Positions 1-8,423 of a DNA stretch of 64,000 nt are shown piece by piece. The notes under the pieces are model-generated. The model had not been told where the DNA came from and ran no database searches. It saw nothing but the letters and a program-made list of their open reading frames with translations. The position numbers and the translations under genes are program-made. The DNA is from Terriglobia bacterium. Its GTDB lineage: Bacteria > Acidobacteriota > Terriglobia > UBA7540. The stretch covers positions 62,001-126,000 of the forward strand of contig DASTAW010000021.1 of NCBI GenBank assembly GCA_035712365.1, written 5' to 3'. Every line of letters begins with the position of its first letter. Position 1 is the first letter of the stretch.

Positions 1-2
1 CC

Positions 3-1052
3 GAAGAACCCATCCTGCAATTGACGGCGCCGGTGGCGGCTGCGCAAATCGTCGAGACCTACCTGCTTTCCGTCATCAACTTTGAAACACTCGTGGCCTC
101 AAAAGCCGCGCGCGTAGTGCATGCCGCCGCGGGACGCAGCGTGCTGGAATTCGGAACACGCCGCGCGCAGGGGCCGGAAGCCGGCCTGCGGGCCGCCCGC
201 GCCGCTTATCTTGGCGGCTGCGACGCCACCTCCAACGCGGAAGCCGGCCGTCTCTATGGCATTCCCGTCGCCGGAACGGCAGCCCACTCCTGGACGCAGG
301 CTTTTCCCTCTGAGCGTGAAAGCTTTGAGGCACTGCTCGAAGTCTTCCCGGACACCGGCGTGCTGCTGATCGATACTTACGATGATCTGGCAGGCGCGGA
401 AACGGCGGCATCGCTCGGCAGAAAATTCAGCGCCGTGCGGCTTGACAGTGGAGACTTGATCGAGAAGAGCCGCAAGGTCCGCGCCATCCTTGACGAGCAT
501 GGGCTCCGTGACGTAAAGATCATCGCCAGCGGCGATCTGAACGAAGACCGGATTGAAAAGCTGGTTGAAGCGGGAGCGCCCATCAACTCCTTCGGCGTCG
601 GCACGGACCTTGCAACCTCGCGCGACGTGCCGGCGCTGAGCGTGGTTTACAAGCTGGTGGAGATAGACCGCGGCGGTCAGGTGGAATACAAGGCCAAGTT
701 CAGCGAAGAGAAAGTCTACTGCCCGGGACGCAAGCAGGTCTTCCGCTTCAGCCATGAGGGCAAATACCATCACGACGTCATCGCGCGCTTCGGCGAGACT
801 TACGCGGACGGCGAGCCTCTGCTCCAGCCGCTGATGCGCAACGGGCGCCGTCTCGAGGCGCGGCGCAGCGCGTCGTCAATCCGCGAAACGGTGCTGGCCG
901 GTCTGGGCCGGCTTCCAGCGCCATACCGACGGCTGCGCGGTGCTCCCGACTATCCCGTAGAGAAGAGCCGCGCACTCCTCGAACTGCACGAGCAGGTGCG
1001 CAGCCAGTACGTGACGGCACGCAAGCCTGCTGGCGCGCCGCGATCAAGCTGA
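3..1052 (+). CDS. pncB: Nicotinate phosphoribosyltransferase, 5'-truncated by window edge
   Basis: Catalyses nicotinate + PRPP (+ATP) to nicotinate mononucleotide, the first step of NAD salvage from nicotinic acid, in the cytosol. The frame is already open at base 3 (EEPILQLTAPVAAAQ), so the N-terminal part, roughly the first 100 residues of the family, lies outside the window. Family signatures seen are INFETLVASKAARV, FGTRRAQGP, GTAAHSW, VRLDSGDL and the phosphate-binding stretch IIASGDLNEDRI followed by FGVGTDLATS. The stop lies 15 bases before the nicotinamidase gene, so the two are very likely one operon making and using nicotinate. The apparent in-frame TTG at base 21 is internal, not a start. 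Identification is firm; only the 5' end is missing. Confidence 0.93.
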   Translation, partial: EEPILQLTAPVAAAQIVETYLLSVINFETLVASKAARVVHAAAGRSVLEFGTRRAQGPEAGLRAARAAYLGGCDATSNAEAGRLYGIPVAGTAAHSWTQAFPSERESFEALLEVFPDTGVLLIDTYDDLAGAETAASLGRKFSAVRLDSGDLIEKSRKVRAILDEHGLRDVKIIASGDLNEDRIEKLVEAGAPINSFGVGTDLATSRDVPALSVVYKLVEIDRGGQVEYKAKFSEEKVYCPGRKQVFRFSHEGKYHHDVIARFGETYADGEPLLQPLMRNGRRLEARRSASSIRETVLAGLGRLPAPYRRLRGAPDYPVEKSRALLELHEQVRSQYVTARKPAGAPRSS

Positions 1053-1067
1053 CGCGCGGAGGATCGA

Positions 1068-1661
1068 ATGGCACTGCCTCTGGCCCTCTTTGATGTTGAT
1101 ACCCAAATTGACTTTATGGAGCCGGCAGGGAAGCTTTACGTTCCGCACGCAGAAGACATCATTCCCAATCTGGTCCGCTTGATGGCGTACGCGCGCGAAA
1201 GGAATATTCCTGTAATCTCCTCCGCTGATGCTCACGCACCCGACGATCCCGAATTCAAAGTGTGGCCGCCCCACTGCGTTGCCGGCACGCGCGGCCAGCA
1301 GCACATCAAGGAAACCTTTCTGCCCGGAGCCCTGACTGTTTCGATGGGCTCCGGGCCTTTCATTCCGCCTGAGAAGTGGCCGCCGCAGATCATTCTCGAA
1401 AAGGATGTCTATGAGACCACGGCAAACCCGAATTTTGACGGCATTCTGCAGGCCCTGGGTCCGCGCCGCTATATCGTCTTTGGCGTTGCCACGGAGTATT
1501 GCGTGCGCGCCGACGTGCTCGCGCTGCGAGAACGCAACAAACCCGTCGCGCTGGTCGTGGACGCAATCAAAGCGATCAGCGAGGAAGGCGGGCGCAAGGC
1601 GCTTGACGAAATGGCCGCCGCCGGAGTCGAACTGGTGACGACCGCCGACGTGTGCAAGTGA
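1068..1661 (+). CDS. pncA: Nicotinamidase / isochorismatase-family amidohydrolase
   Basis: Likely hydrolyses nicotinamide to nicotinate and ammonia, feeding the phosphoribosyltransferase immediately upstream. The 197 residues show the cysteine-hydrolase triad: D11 (in FDVDTQIDF), K112 (LEKDVYE) and C145 (ATEYCVRAD). D54, H56 and H69 (SADAH, WPPHC) are in the metal-binding positions of PncA enzymes. A GGAGG Shine-Dalgarno ends five bases before the ATG. The family also contains isochorismatases and other amidases, but the metal-ligand set and the pncB neighbour favour nicotinamidase. Function is inferred from motifs and operon context. Confidence 0.9.
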   Translation: MALPLALFDVDTQIDFMEPAGKLYVPHAEDIIPNLVRLMAYARERNIPVISSADAHAPDDPEFKVWPPHCVAGTRGQQHIKETFLPGALTVSMGSGPFIPPEKWPPQIILEKDVYETTANPNFDGILQALGPRRYIVFGVATEYCVRADVLALRERNKPVALVVDAIKAISEEGGRKALDEMAAAGVELVTTADVCK

Positions 1662-1759
1662 AACTGCATTGTGCCTGCTAAGGCGGCTCGGCAGAAAACC
1701 CGGAAGCGTTAACGGCCCTGCAGGAATCCGCTCCCATCCTGATAGCGGCCCGGAGGTGT

Positions 1760-3124
1760 TTATTCGAGCGAGCGACCCCCTGCTCCGCCCCAGTATCTCC
1801 AGGCGTAGTAGAGCGGGACGCCCGCCAGAATAATGGCCAGTCCCAGCGCGGATTCCAGCGGCTTGGTCATCATCGTATTGGCCACGATGGCCAGGGCGGC
1901 AAGGATGAAGGCGATGGGCAGCACCGGATATCCCCAGACGCGGTAAGGACGATCGAGATCAGGCAGGCGCCGTCGCAGGATGATCACACCGGCAATCGCC
2001 GCCGCCGAAAAGATCCACATGGCAAAGATCACGTACGTGTAAAGTTCCTCAAACGATCCGCTGACGGCCAGAACGGTTGACCATGCTCCCAGCACAATGA
2101 GGGCGACGGCGGGCGTCTGGAATTTCGGATGAACGCGGGCCACCATCCGGAAGAACACGCCATCCTTCGCCATCGCGTAATAGACCCGCGGTGATGTCAG
2201 GATGGTCCCATTCAACGCCCCAAAAATCGAGCACAGGATCAGCGCTGAGACAAACCGCGCGCCTCGCGGGCCGATCAGGAACTCCATGGCGGTTGCCGCC
2301 ACCCGCTGATGCTCCGCCATCACCGGCATGGGCAGGACGCGCAGATAGGCTGCGTTGGCAGCCAGATAGACGACGATGATGATAGTGGTCCCAAGGAAAA
2401 ACCCGAGGGGAAGGTATTTTGACGGGTTCTTCACCTCGCCCGCCGTGTAAGAAAGCTGGTGCCAGCCCTGGTAGGCCCATAAGACCCCGACCAGCGCGAC
2501 GCCAAACGTGCTGAGCGTCGTGTGGGGCGTGGGAAGCGGATGGGCCGCTGCGGCGGGGGTCAGCGGCGGCAGAAAAATCGCGCAGCCTATGATGATGACC
2601 AGCCCGCCGACCTTGGCGATGGTGAAGATGGTCTGCACCGCCGTGCCCTTTTTCACACCCAGAATGTTGATCGCGGTGAGCACCGCAATCACCAGCCCCG
2701 CCAGAACTTTCTGCTCGAGCGAAGTGAGCGGCACAAAACCCGAAGCATAGATTCCAAAGGCGACGCCCAGCGTGGCGGCGGAACCGGCGTCAATCACCAG
2801 CAGTGATCCCCAGCCGTAAAGAAAGGCGAGCAGTTTGCCGTAGGCTTCGCGCAGGTAGATGTAAATGCCTCCGGCTTCCGGCATCGCAGCGCCCAGTTCC
2901 GCCAGTGACAACGCCCCGGCCAACGCCAGCGCGCCGCCCACAATCCAAACCAGGTAGAGGCTGAAGACGCTTCCCACCTCCATGGCGACGTTGTGCGGCA
3001 CCAGGAAAATTCCCGAACCGATGATGGTGCCCACCACAATCGTTGTGGAACCCAGGAGGCCGATTTCGCGCGGCAAGCTCCGAACTTCAGCCTTTTGGGA
3101 CACGTGATTCAGTTGTGAAGCCAT
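1760..3124 (-). CDS. APC-superfamily amino acid permease
   Basis: A 454-residue inner-membrane secondary transporter of the amino acid-polyamine-organocation family, with about 12 hydrophobic segments. The first helix carries the unwound substrate-binding signature (GTIIGSGIFLVP) typical of LAT/YfnA/SteT-type exchangers and symporters. The N-terminal 20 residues are hydrophilic. It is transcribed away from the SDR-RidA-aldolase genes that begin at 3458, with a 333-base divergent spacer. Import of an amino acid that those enzymes degrade is a reasonable inference, but the substrate cannot be read from sequence. An alternative would be an amino-acid exchanger unrelated to the neighbours. Confidence 0.9.
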   Translation of the reverse strand: MASQLNHVSQKAEVRSLPREIGLLGSTTIVVGTIIGSGIFLVPHNVAMEVGSVFSLYLVWIVGGALALAGALSLAELGAAMPEAGGIYIYLREAYGKLLAFLYGWGSLLVIDAGSAATLGVAFGIYASGFVPLTSLEQKVLAGLVIAVLTAINILGVKKGTAVQTIFTIAKVGGLVIIIGCAIFLPPLTPAAAAHPLPTPHTTLSTFGVALVGVLWAYQGWHQLSYTAGEVKNPSKYLPLGFFLGTTIIIVVYLAANAAYLRVLPMPVMAEHQRVAATAMEFLIGPRGARFVSALILCSIFGALNGTILTSPRVYYAMAKDGVFFRMVARVHPKFQTPAVALIVLGAWSTVLAVSGSFEELYTYVIFAMWIFSAAAIAGVIILRRRLPDLDRPYRVWGYPVLPIAFILAALAIVANTMMTKPLESALGLAIILAGVPLYYAWRYWGGAGGRSLE

Positions 3125-3457
3125 TCCATTCGTCCTTCCAGCGCGGCGTTCGCGGCCCGGCGCTCCCCGCGCTGCTCCTTATTCCCGATATCTCTTGTCA
3201 TACCCAAAATTCGCGTTTCAGGTTTTCCTGCCTGGCTGGCTCTGCCTCGAACGCAACCCTTTACGGCTGCATTGGGCGCCATTATACTGGGAGACTGCCT
3301 CAAGAACCTAGGTAAACTTTTCGGATGGCGGCTGGGCTTGGGAAGCGTAGCGGCGAGTTTATCTCGCCAAGTGGCGGCGTAAAGCCGCCGCTACGTCAGA
3401 ACCTTCGGCTACTTTTACCGGATTGTCCCGAAACGGGCAAGGGAGCTGCGCACCACT
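3125..3457. other. Divergent intergenic region, permease / SDR
   Basis: 333 bases between two divergent genes. It contains the palindromic repeat at 3347-3394 and presumably the promoters of both genes. No convincing -35/-10 pair stands out. A GGGAG sequence ahead of the SDR start is a plausible ribosome binding site. Confidence 0.5.
3347..3394. repeat. Palindromic intergenic repeat, 'GTAGCGGCGAGTTT' family
   Basis: The sequence begins GTAGCGGCGAGTTTATCTCG and ends AAAGCCGCCGCTAC, so its outer ends are inverted complements (GTAGCGGC / GCCGCTAC) and inner GGCGAG / CTCGCC segments can also pair. A closely related copy with an internal duplication lies at 4248-4332. Together the two bracket the SDR gene. 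Confidence 0.75.
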
Positions 3458-4219
3458 ATGAATTTTATTCCCGATCGCTTTCGCGGCCAATGCGTCCTGG
3501 TGGTGGGAGGCGCGCAAGGCATCGGCAAGGGCATCGCCGTGCGCCTGGCGCGTGAAGGCGCCAGCGTGATGATTGGAGACATCGACCGTGACATGATGGC
3601 CCGGACGGAGCGCGAAATCTCCGAAGCAGGCGGCTCTATTCGCACCGTGAGCTGCGACGTCCGCCGCAAGCGCGACGTGCAGCGGATGGTGGCACAAACG
3701 CTGAGCTGGCAGGGCCGCCTTGACGTTCTGATGTACGTCGCCGGAGTCGGCAAGCTGGTCCCATTTACAAAGACGGATGAGAAACACTGGGACTGGATCG
3801 TGGACATCAATCTGAAGGGCGCGTACCTGGTGGCGCGCGAGGTGGCCCCGCACATGGTCCGCCAGCGCAAAGGGAAAATGGTTTTCATGGCCTCCACGAA
3901 TAGCTGGGACGCCGAGGCCGAGCTTGCTCCTTACAACGCCTCCAAGGCCGGCCTGTTTCTGCTGGCCAAAACGCTGGCGCGCGAACTGGGGCATTGCGGA
4001 ATCAATTCCAATGCCATCGGGCCGGGCCTCATTCGCACCCGCCTCACAGCCCCTATCCTGAAAGACAAGAAATTCATGAGCAAGTATAAGGACCTGATTC
4101 CCGTCGGGCGGCTCGGCGAGCCGGAGGATATCGCGGGTCCGGCGGCTTTTCTCGCGTCTTCGGACGCGGATTACATCAACGGAGTTCTGTTGTTCGTCGA
4201 CGGCGGCCAGCTCGCCTGA
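3458..4219 (+). CDS. SDR-family NAD(P)-dependent oxidoreductase
   Basis: A 253-residue classical short-chain dehydrogenase. The Rossmann nucleotide motif is GGAQGIGKGI, followed by an acidic residue pattern GDIDRD (residues about 38-43) that suggests NAD rather than NADP preference. The structural motif appears as YVAGVG in place of NNAG. The active-site region has Ser (MASTNSW) and the Y-x-x-x-K pair (YNASKAG). The C-terminal GLIRTRL and FVDGGQ elements are typical. It oxidises or reduces a hydroxyl/carbonyl group on an unknown substrate. It leads a same-strand series with RidA and a D-threonine aldolase-like enzyme, so a hydroxy-amino-acid breakdown intermediate is a plausible substrate (inference). 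Confidence 0.9.
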   Translation: MNFIPDRFRGQCVLVVGGAQGIGKGIAVRLAREGASVMIGDIDRDMMARTEREISEAGGSIRTVSCDVRRKRDVQRMVAQTLSWQGRLDVLMYVAGVGKLVPFTKTDEKHWDWIVDINLKGAYLVAREVAPHMVRQRKGKMVFMASTNSWDAEAELAPYNASKAGLFLLAKTLARELGHCGINSNAIGPGLIRTRLTAPILKDKKFMSKYKDLIPVGRLGEPEDIAGPAAFLASSDADYINGVLLFVDGGQLA

Positions 4220-4247
4220 CCCGCCGTTCGGTTACTTTGCAGACGTG

Positions 4248-4332
4248 GGAGCAGTGGCGGCGAGTTTACCTCGCATTGGAGCAGTAGCGGCGAGTTTACC
4301 TCGCCACCTGGCGGCATAAAGCCGCCGCTACA
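4248..4332. repeat. Palindromic repeat copy with internal duplication
   Basis: The unit GGAGCAGT(G/A)GCGGCGAG followed by TTTACCTCGC occurs twice in tandem (from 4248 and from 4278), then CCACCTGGCGGCATAAA and GCCGCCGCTAC. It is the same family as the element at 3347-3394. It lies between the SDR stop and the ridA ribosome binding site. Confidence 0.75.
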
Positions 4333-4379
4333 GTCCCTTGAATTGGCGACAGCCGTAATCTCAATCAACAGGAGTTCAA

Positions 4380-4772
4380 ATGCGCAAAGTGGTCAAAAGC
4401 AAGAAGGCACCTCGGCCTCGCGGTCCCTATTCTCCGGCCATCGTGTCGGGAGGCTTTGTTTTCGTCGCGGGCCAGGCGGCCATCAATCCCGAGACCGATG
4501 AGATGGAACTCGGAGACATTCAGGCGGAAACCCGGCGCACGCTGGAGAACATCAAGGCGATTCTCGAAGCCGCCGGAAGCTCCCTGAAAGATGTTGTCCG
4601 CGTCGGGGTCTTTCTTTCCGACATGAAAAATTTCGCCGCCATGAATGAAGTCTACAAGGAGTATTTTCCCACCGACCCGCCGGCCCGCACCACGGTCGGC
4701 GTCAGCATGCCGAAAATCAAGGTGGAAATCGACTGCATCGCACAGCTCAGCAAGTCCCGCAAACGAAAATAA
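4380..4772 (+). CDS. ridA: RidA-family enamine/imine deaminase
   Basis: A 130-residue member of the YjgF/YER057c/UK114 family, which hydrolyses reactive 2-aminoacrylate and related imines released by PLP enzymes. Recognisable segments are PRGPYSPAIVSGGFVFVAGQ, the DMKNFAAMNEVYKEYF helix and PARTTVGV, in which the Arg is the conserved carboxylate-binding residue. The C-terminal IDCIAQL matches the family. AGGAG lies six bases before the ATG. It sits 13 bases upstream of a PLP-dependent D-threonine aldolase-like gene. That fits a role in detoxifying imines made by that enzyme, although RidA proteins are often general housekeeping factors. Confidence 0.92.
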   Translation: MRKVVKSKKAPRPRGPYSPAIVSGGFVFVAGQAAINPETDEMELGDIQAETRRTLENIKAILEAAGSSLKDVVRVGVFLSDMKNFAAMNEVYKEYFPTDPPARTTVGVSMPKIKVEIDCIAQLSKSRKRK

Positions 4773-4785
4773 GGATGAGTGAACT

Positions 4786-5880
4786 ATGAATTACCAGGAA
4801 CTGCCCACGCCCGCATTGACCATCGATCTCGACATCCTCGAGTGCAACCTCGACCGGATGGCCGGGTACTGCCGCGAGCACAGCATTGGACTGCGCCCGC
4901 ACACCAAGACCCACAAAGTCCCGGAAGTCGGCCGGATGCAGGTGGAACGCGGCGCCGTGGGCCTCACCGTCGCCAAGGTGGGCGAGGCGGAGGTGATGGC
5001 AGGGGCGGGATTGGATGATATCCTGATCGCCTTTCCCATCTGGGGAGAAGAAAAGCTCCGCCGCATCGCCAGCATTGCACGCGACCGCAACATCCTGCTC
5101 TCGCTCGACAACGAAGCCACAGCCGAGGGTCTATCGCGGGCGGCAAGCGCCGCCGGAGCAACCGTCGGCGTGCTGGTGGAGTTCGACGTGGGAATGCGCC
5201 GCTGCGGCGTCGAGGCCGGCCCTGCGGCCCTCGAGTTGGCCCGCAAAATCACCAGAATGCCGGGCCTGAAGTTCAAGGGTCTGATGTTATACCCCGGCAA
5301 CATCTGGGGCATGGATGTTGATCGTAAACAGATCGCGAAGCAGGTGGCCGAACGGATCGAGATGACCCTCGAACCCTTTCGCCAAGCCGGGATGGAAGTG
5401 GAAATTGTTTCCGGCGGCTCGACTCCGTCGGCTTTCCTGACCGACCGAATTCCCGGAGTGACGGAGATTCGCCCGGGCACCTACGTCTACAATGATCTGA
5501 ACACTTTTTACCAGGGCGCCTGCCGACTGGAAGATTGCGCCGCTCGCGTGGTGGCAACGGTGGTTTCAACGGCCGTCCCGGAGCGCGCCATGATTGACGC
5601 CGGCTCGAAGACCCTTTCTGCCGACGCACTGGGTTCGGGTCCCGCCAAAGGCCACGGCTATGTCGTGGAAGTTCCGGATGCGGCGCTGATCAAATTGAAC
5701 GAAGAGCACGGCCATCTGGACATCACTAATTCCTCGCACAAGTTTCACGTGGGCGAGGTGGTCACCGTCATTCCCAATCACGTCTGCACCTGTGTGAATA
5801 TGCACGATGAAGTTTTCCTTGTCCGCAAGGGCCAGGTAGAGGGCTCCTGGAAAGTTGCCGGCCGCGGAAAAGTGCGCTAA
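4786..5880 (+). CDS. D-threonine aldolase-like PLP enzyme (alanine racemase N-terminal fold)
   Basis: 364 residues with a fold-type III PLP barrel and the metal-dependent C-terminal domain of D-threonine aldolase / D-serine dehydratase (DSD1) enzymes. The N-terminal PTPALTIDLDILECNL and the RPHTKTHK segment (PLP-Lys at K41 or K44) are diagnostic. FDVGMRRCG and VSGGSTPS lie in the barrel. The C-terminal pattern HGHLD ... PNHVCTCVN supplies the His and Cys ligands of the divalent metal site. Reactions in this family are retro-aldol cleavage of D-3-hydroxy amino acids or D-serine dehydration; the exact one cannot be assigned. It follows ridA by 13 bases and is probably co-transcribed with it. 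Confidence 0.87.
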   Translation: MNYQELPTPALTIDLDILECNLDRMAGYCREHSIGLRPHTKTHKVPEVGRMQVERGAVGLTVAKVGEAEVMAGAGLDDILIAFPIWGEEKLRRIASIARDRNILLSLDNEATAEGLSRAASAAGATVGVLVEFDVGMRRCGVEAGPAALELARKITRMPGLKFKGLMLYPGNIWGMDVDRKQIAKQVAERIEMTLEPFRQAGMEVEIVSGGSTPSAFLTDRIPGVTEIRPGTYVYNDLNTFYQGACRLEDCAARVVATVVSTAVPERAMIDAGSKTLSADALGSGPAKGHGYVVEVPDAALIKLNEEHGHLDITNSSHKFHVGEVVTVIPNHVCTCVNMHDEVFLVRKGQVEGSWKVAGRGKVR

Positions 5881-5958
5881 CAGCAGGTTGTCGCACCGCC
5901 TGTTTACGTATAGAATCAGACCACTCATCCTCACCGGGGGGGTCAAAGAGGAGGAAGC

Positions 5959-7029
5959 ATGGCTACACTGCCAAAAGCTGTGGAACCCGACGAATCCAGG
6001 CTTAACGCTTTTATGGAAAAGGCAGTCGCGGATATGGGCGCCGCGATACACGCGGCGCTGGTGGTGTTGGGCGACAAGCTGGGATTGTATAAAGCCATGG
6101 CCGGAGCAGGGTGGCTGACGCCGGCAGAACTTGCAGCGCAGACCGGCACTGCCGAACGATACGTCCGCGAGTGGCTGGATGCCAACGCAGCCAGCGGGTA
6201 CGTCAGCTACAATGGCGAAACTCAGCAATACCAATTGCCGCCCGAGCAGGAATTTGCTCTCACGGTGCTCGACCTCCCGGGCGCCTTCCATATCATCTCA
6301 GCCTGCTTCAAGGACGAGCCCAAAATTACCCAGGCATTCCGGACGGGCGAAGGTGTTGGCTGGCACGAGCACGACGCAAACCTGTTCTTTGGAACCGAAC
6401 GCTTTTTCCGGCCCAATTACGCCAACAACCTGATCAGCTCCTGGATCCCGGCGCTTGACGGCGTCAGCGCAAAGCTCGCGTCGGGCGGGACGGTTGCAGA
6501 CGTGGGCTGCGGCCACGGAGCATCCACTATTTTGATGGCCCGGGCATTTCCGAAATCGCGCTTTTTCGGTTTCGACTATCACAATGGCTCGATAGAATAC
6601 GCGCGCCACGTGGCCGGCCGCGACGGCCTGCTGGACCAGATCACGTTTGAGGTGGCTGCCGCGAAGAGCTATCCAGGCGCCGGCGCTTACGACCTGGTTA
6701 CCTTCTTTGATTGCCTGCACGACATGGGCGATCCGGTGGGAGCTGCGCGGCACGTCCTCTCGACCCTGAAGCCTGAGGGAACCTGGATGATCGTCGAACC
6801 GTTCGCCGGCGACCGGCCGGAACAGAACCACAACCCCATCGGCCGCATCTATTATGCCGCGTCCACCATGATCTGCACGCCGGCATCGCTGGCGCAGGAA
6901 GTGGGCGCAGCGCTCGGCGCGCAGGCAGGGGAAGAACGCATCCGGAAGGTGGCAACCTCCGCCGGATTTACCCGCTTCCGCAGGGCTGCAGTGACACCGT
7001 TCAGTTTGGTGTTTGAGGCCCGTCCTTAA
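5959..7029 (+). CDS. Class I SAM-dependent methyltransferase with winged-helix N-terminus
   Basis: 356 residues. The N-terminal ~90 residues form a dimerisation/winged-helix type region (LGLYKAMAGAGWLTPAELA, TAERYVREWLDANAASGYV) as in Rv2258c-like and O-methyltransferase-like proteins. The Rossmann domain has motif I VADVGCGHGAST (about residues 177-188), an acidic post-I residue in FGFDYHNGS, and YDLVTFFDCLHDMGDP as motif IV. The substrate is unknown. A strong GAGGAGG ribosome binding site precedes the ATG. The gap to the aldolase-like gene is 78 bases, so it could be in the same transcript or carry its own promoter. Confidence 0.85.
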   Translation: MATLPKAVEPDESRLNAFMEKAVADMGAAIHAALVVLGDKLGLYKAMAGAGWLTPAELAAQTGTAERYVREWLDANAASGYVSYNGETQQYQLPPEQEFALTVLDLPGAFHIISACFKDEPKITQAFRTGEGVGWHEHDANLFFGTERFFRPNYANNLISSWIPALDGVSAKLASGGTVADVGCGHGASTILMARAFPKSRFFGFDYHNGSIEYARHVAGRDGLLDQITFEVAAAKSYPGAGAYDLVTFFDCLHDMGDPVGAARHVLSTLKPEGTWMIVEPFAGDRPEQNHNPIGRIYYAASTMICTPASLAQEVGAALGAQAGEERIRKVATSAGFTRFRRAAVTPFSLVFEARP

Positions 7030-7313
7030 ATTGTACGGGCCGATATGTGTCATCTGACGAGCGATTATCGCTCCGTCACAAACCCGGGCGGTGCTTCAAC
7101 CGGACGTCTTGAATTCTTAGGGAAACCGAGCCGACCGGAGATATAATGAAGCTTGCCGCATGAGTTTGACTTAAGCAGCTTCGTGGCGGGTTTTTATCGA
7201 GGCGCACGGGCAACCACCTGCTGTTTGCCCGGCATAGAAATCTCAATCAACGCGTCCTGAACGCAAGAAGTAGACAACGCAGGAATTTTTCCATCTTCAA
7301 CAAGTGGAGCTCC

Positions 7314-7598
7314 ATGAAACCCAAGGCCAATGACGAGGAACGTCTGGGACCAGTGAACCCATTTACGGTTGGGAGCGTCTTTATCGATGCCGCGAAAACG
7401 CTGGAGTGGATCGTAGAGGACCAGACCGAACGCCAGCGGCAATACTTCATCACGCCCAAGGGATTCGAAGAGATGAGCAAGCTGGGCATGAACATCGAAC
7501 GCGCCCTGCTCTATCGGCAACCGCCGGCCGAGAACCACCGGCGCGCGCCTTCGCACCCCCACCATCAACGCCACAAGGACCGGCGACGACGGCACTGA
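7314..7598 (+). CDS. Small hypothetical protein
   Basis: 94 residues, not recognised. The first two thirds look protein-like, with mixed helix-forming sequence such as TLEWIVEDQTERQRQYF and GFEEMSKLGMNIERALL. The C-terminal ~25 residues are His/Arg/Pro-rich (HHQRHKDRRRRH) and probably disordered and basic. A GGAG sits about three bases before the ATG. It stands alone between a methyltransferase and a convergent FMN reductase. A long opposite-strand frame overlaps it, but this frame has the more natural composition. A nucleic-acid-associated role is possible from the basic tail but not supported further. Confidence 0.5.
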   Translation: MKPKANDEERLGPVNPFTVGSVFIDAAKTLEWIVEDQTERQRQYFITPKGFEEMSKLGMNIERALLYRQPPAENHRRAPSHPHHQRHKDRRRRH

Positions 7599-7666
7599 CC
7601 TGTGGCTCATCACGCAGCGTGCCTTGCCTGGAAATTTGGGAATAGCGGGTAAGAATATTTCTGGAG

Positions 7667-8251
7667 TTACGGCTGGGCGCCCGCCGGCACCTGCCTGCCC
7701 TTGTGCAGCAAAGTCCATTCCACCAGGGCTTCCAGAAGCTTTCCAATCAGGTCGCGGGTGGGTTGGTCGGTCAGGTTTCCCTGCTGGTCGAACTTGCTTG
7801 CCGCGTTTGAGATCATCACCTCAGGCTTGTTCAGAGGGTACATGTTCAGATAAATGAACGACTGGCGCAGGTGATACTGGGCCCTCGCGCTGCCGAGACT
7901 GCCAATCGAGGCTCCCATCACGGCCACCGGCTTCCCTGCCCAGGCGCTGTCGCCATAAGGGCGCGAGGCGCAATCGATGGCGTTCTTCAGAACCCCAGGA
8001 ACGGAGTAGTTGTACTCTGGCGTGACGATCAGGATGGCGTCTGCCGCCCGGATCCGTTCTTTGAACTTCACAACCTTCTCAGCCGGATGTCCTTCTTCAT
8101 CCTGATTAAACGCAGGAATGCCGTCCAGTTCAAAAATTTCGATGGTAACGTTCGGCGGGGCGAGTTCCTTCGCGGCCCGCAACGCCGCGCGGTTATAGGA
8201 GCCTTTCCGAAGGCTGCCTGCAAAGCCAAGGATGGTCAACGGAACGGCCAT
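7667..8251 (-). CDS. NAD(P)H-dependent FMN reductase (flavodoxin-like fold)
   Basis: A 194-residue protein of the NADPH-dependent FMN reductase / ChrR / azoreductase family. GFAGSLRKGSYNRAAL is the FMN-phosphate-binding loop, TPEYNYSVPGVLKNAID the second flavin-binding segment, and MGASIGSLGSARAQYHLRQ the third. These proteins use NAD(P)H to reduce bound FMN and pass electrons to quinones, chromate or similar acceptors in the cytosol. The in vivo acceptor is not deducible. A GGGGGAAG ribosome binding site precedes the start. It is a stand-alone gene between a small hypothetical gene and a receiver protein. Confidence 0.9.
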   Translation of the reverse strand: MAVPLTILGFAGSLRKGSYNRAALRAAKELAPPNVTIEIFELDGIPAFNQDEEGHPAEKVVKFKERIRAADAILIVTPEYNYSVPGVLKNAIDCASRPYGDSAWAGKPVAVMGASIGSLGSARAQYHLRQSFIYLNMYPLNKPEVMISNAASKFDQQGNLTDQPTRDLIGKLLEALVEWTLLHKGRQVPAGAQP

Positions 8252-8423
8252 TCGTCTTCCCCCTGTGAAACGGATTGCGAGTGCAGATTAGTCTGGTTTA
8301 GCTCTCGCCTCGCACAACCCTGGTTTGGGACCCAGCGCAGCTGGCGCAACGGACCTGGATAGCGTGGGACCCCGCACGAGCCGTCGTGGAGGACAACAAA
8401 AGTCCCGTCTGTGCAGGTAAGGC

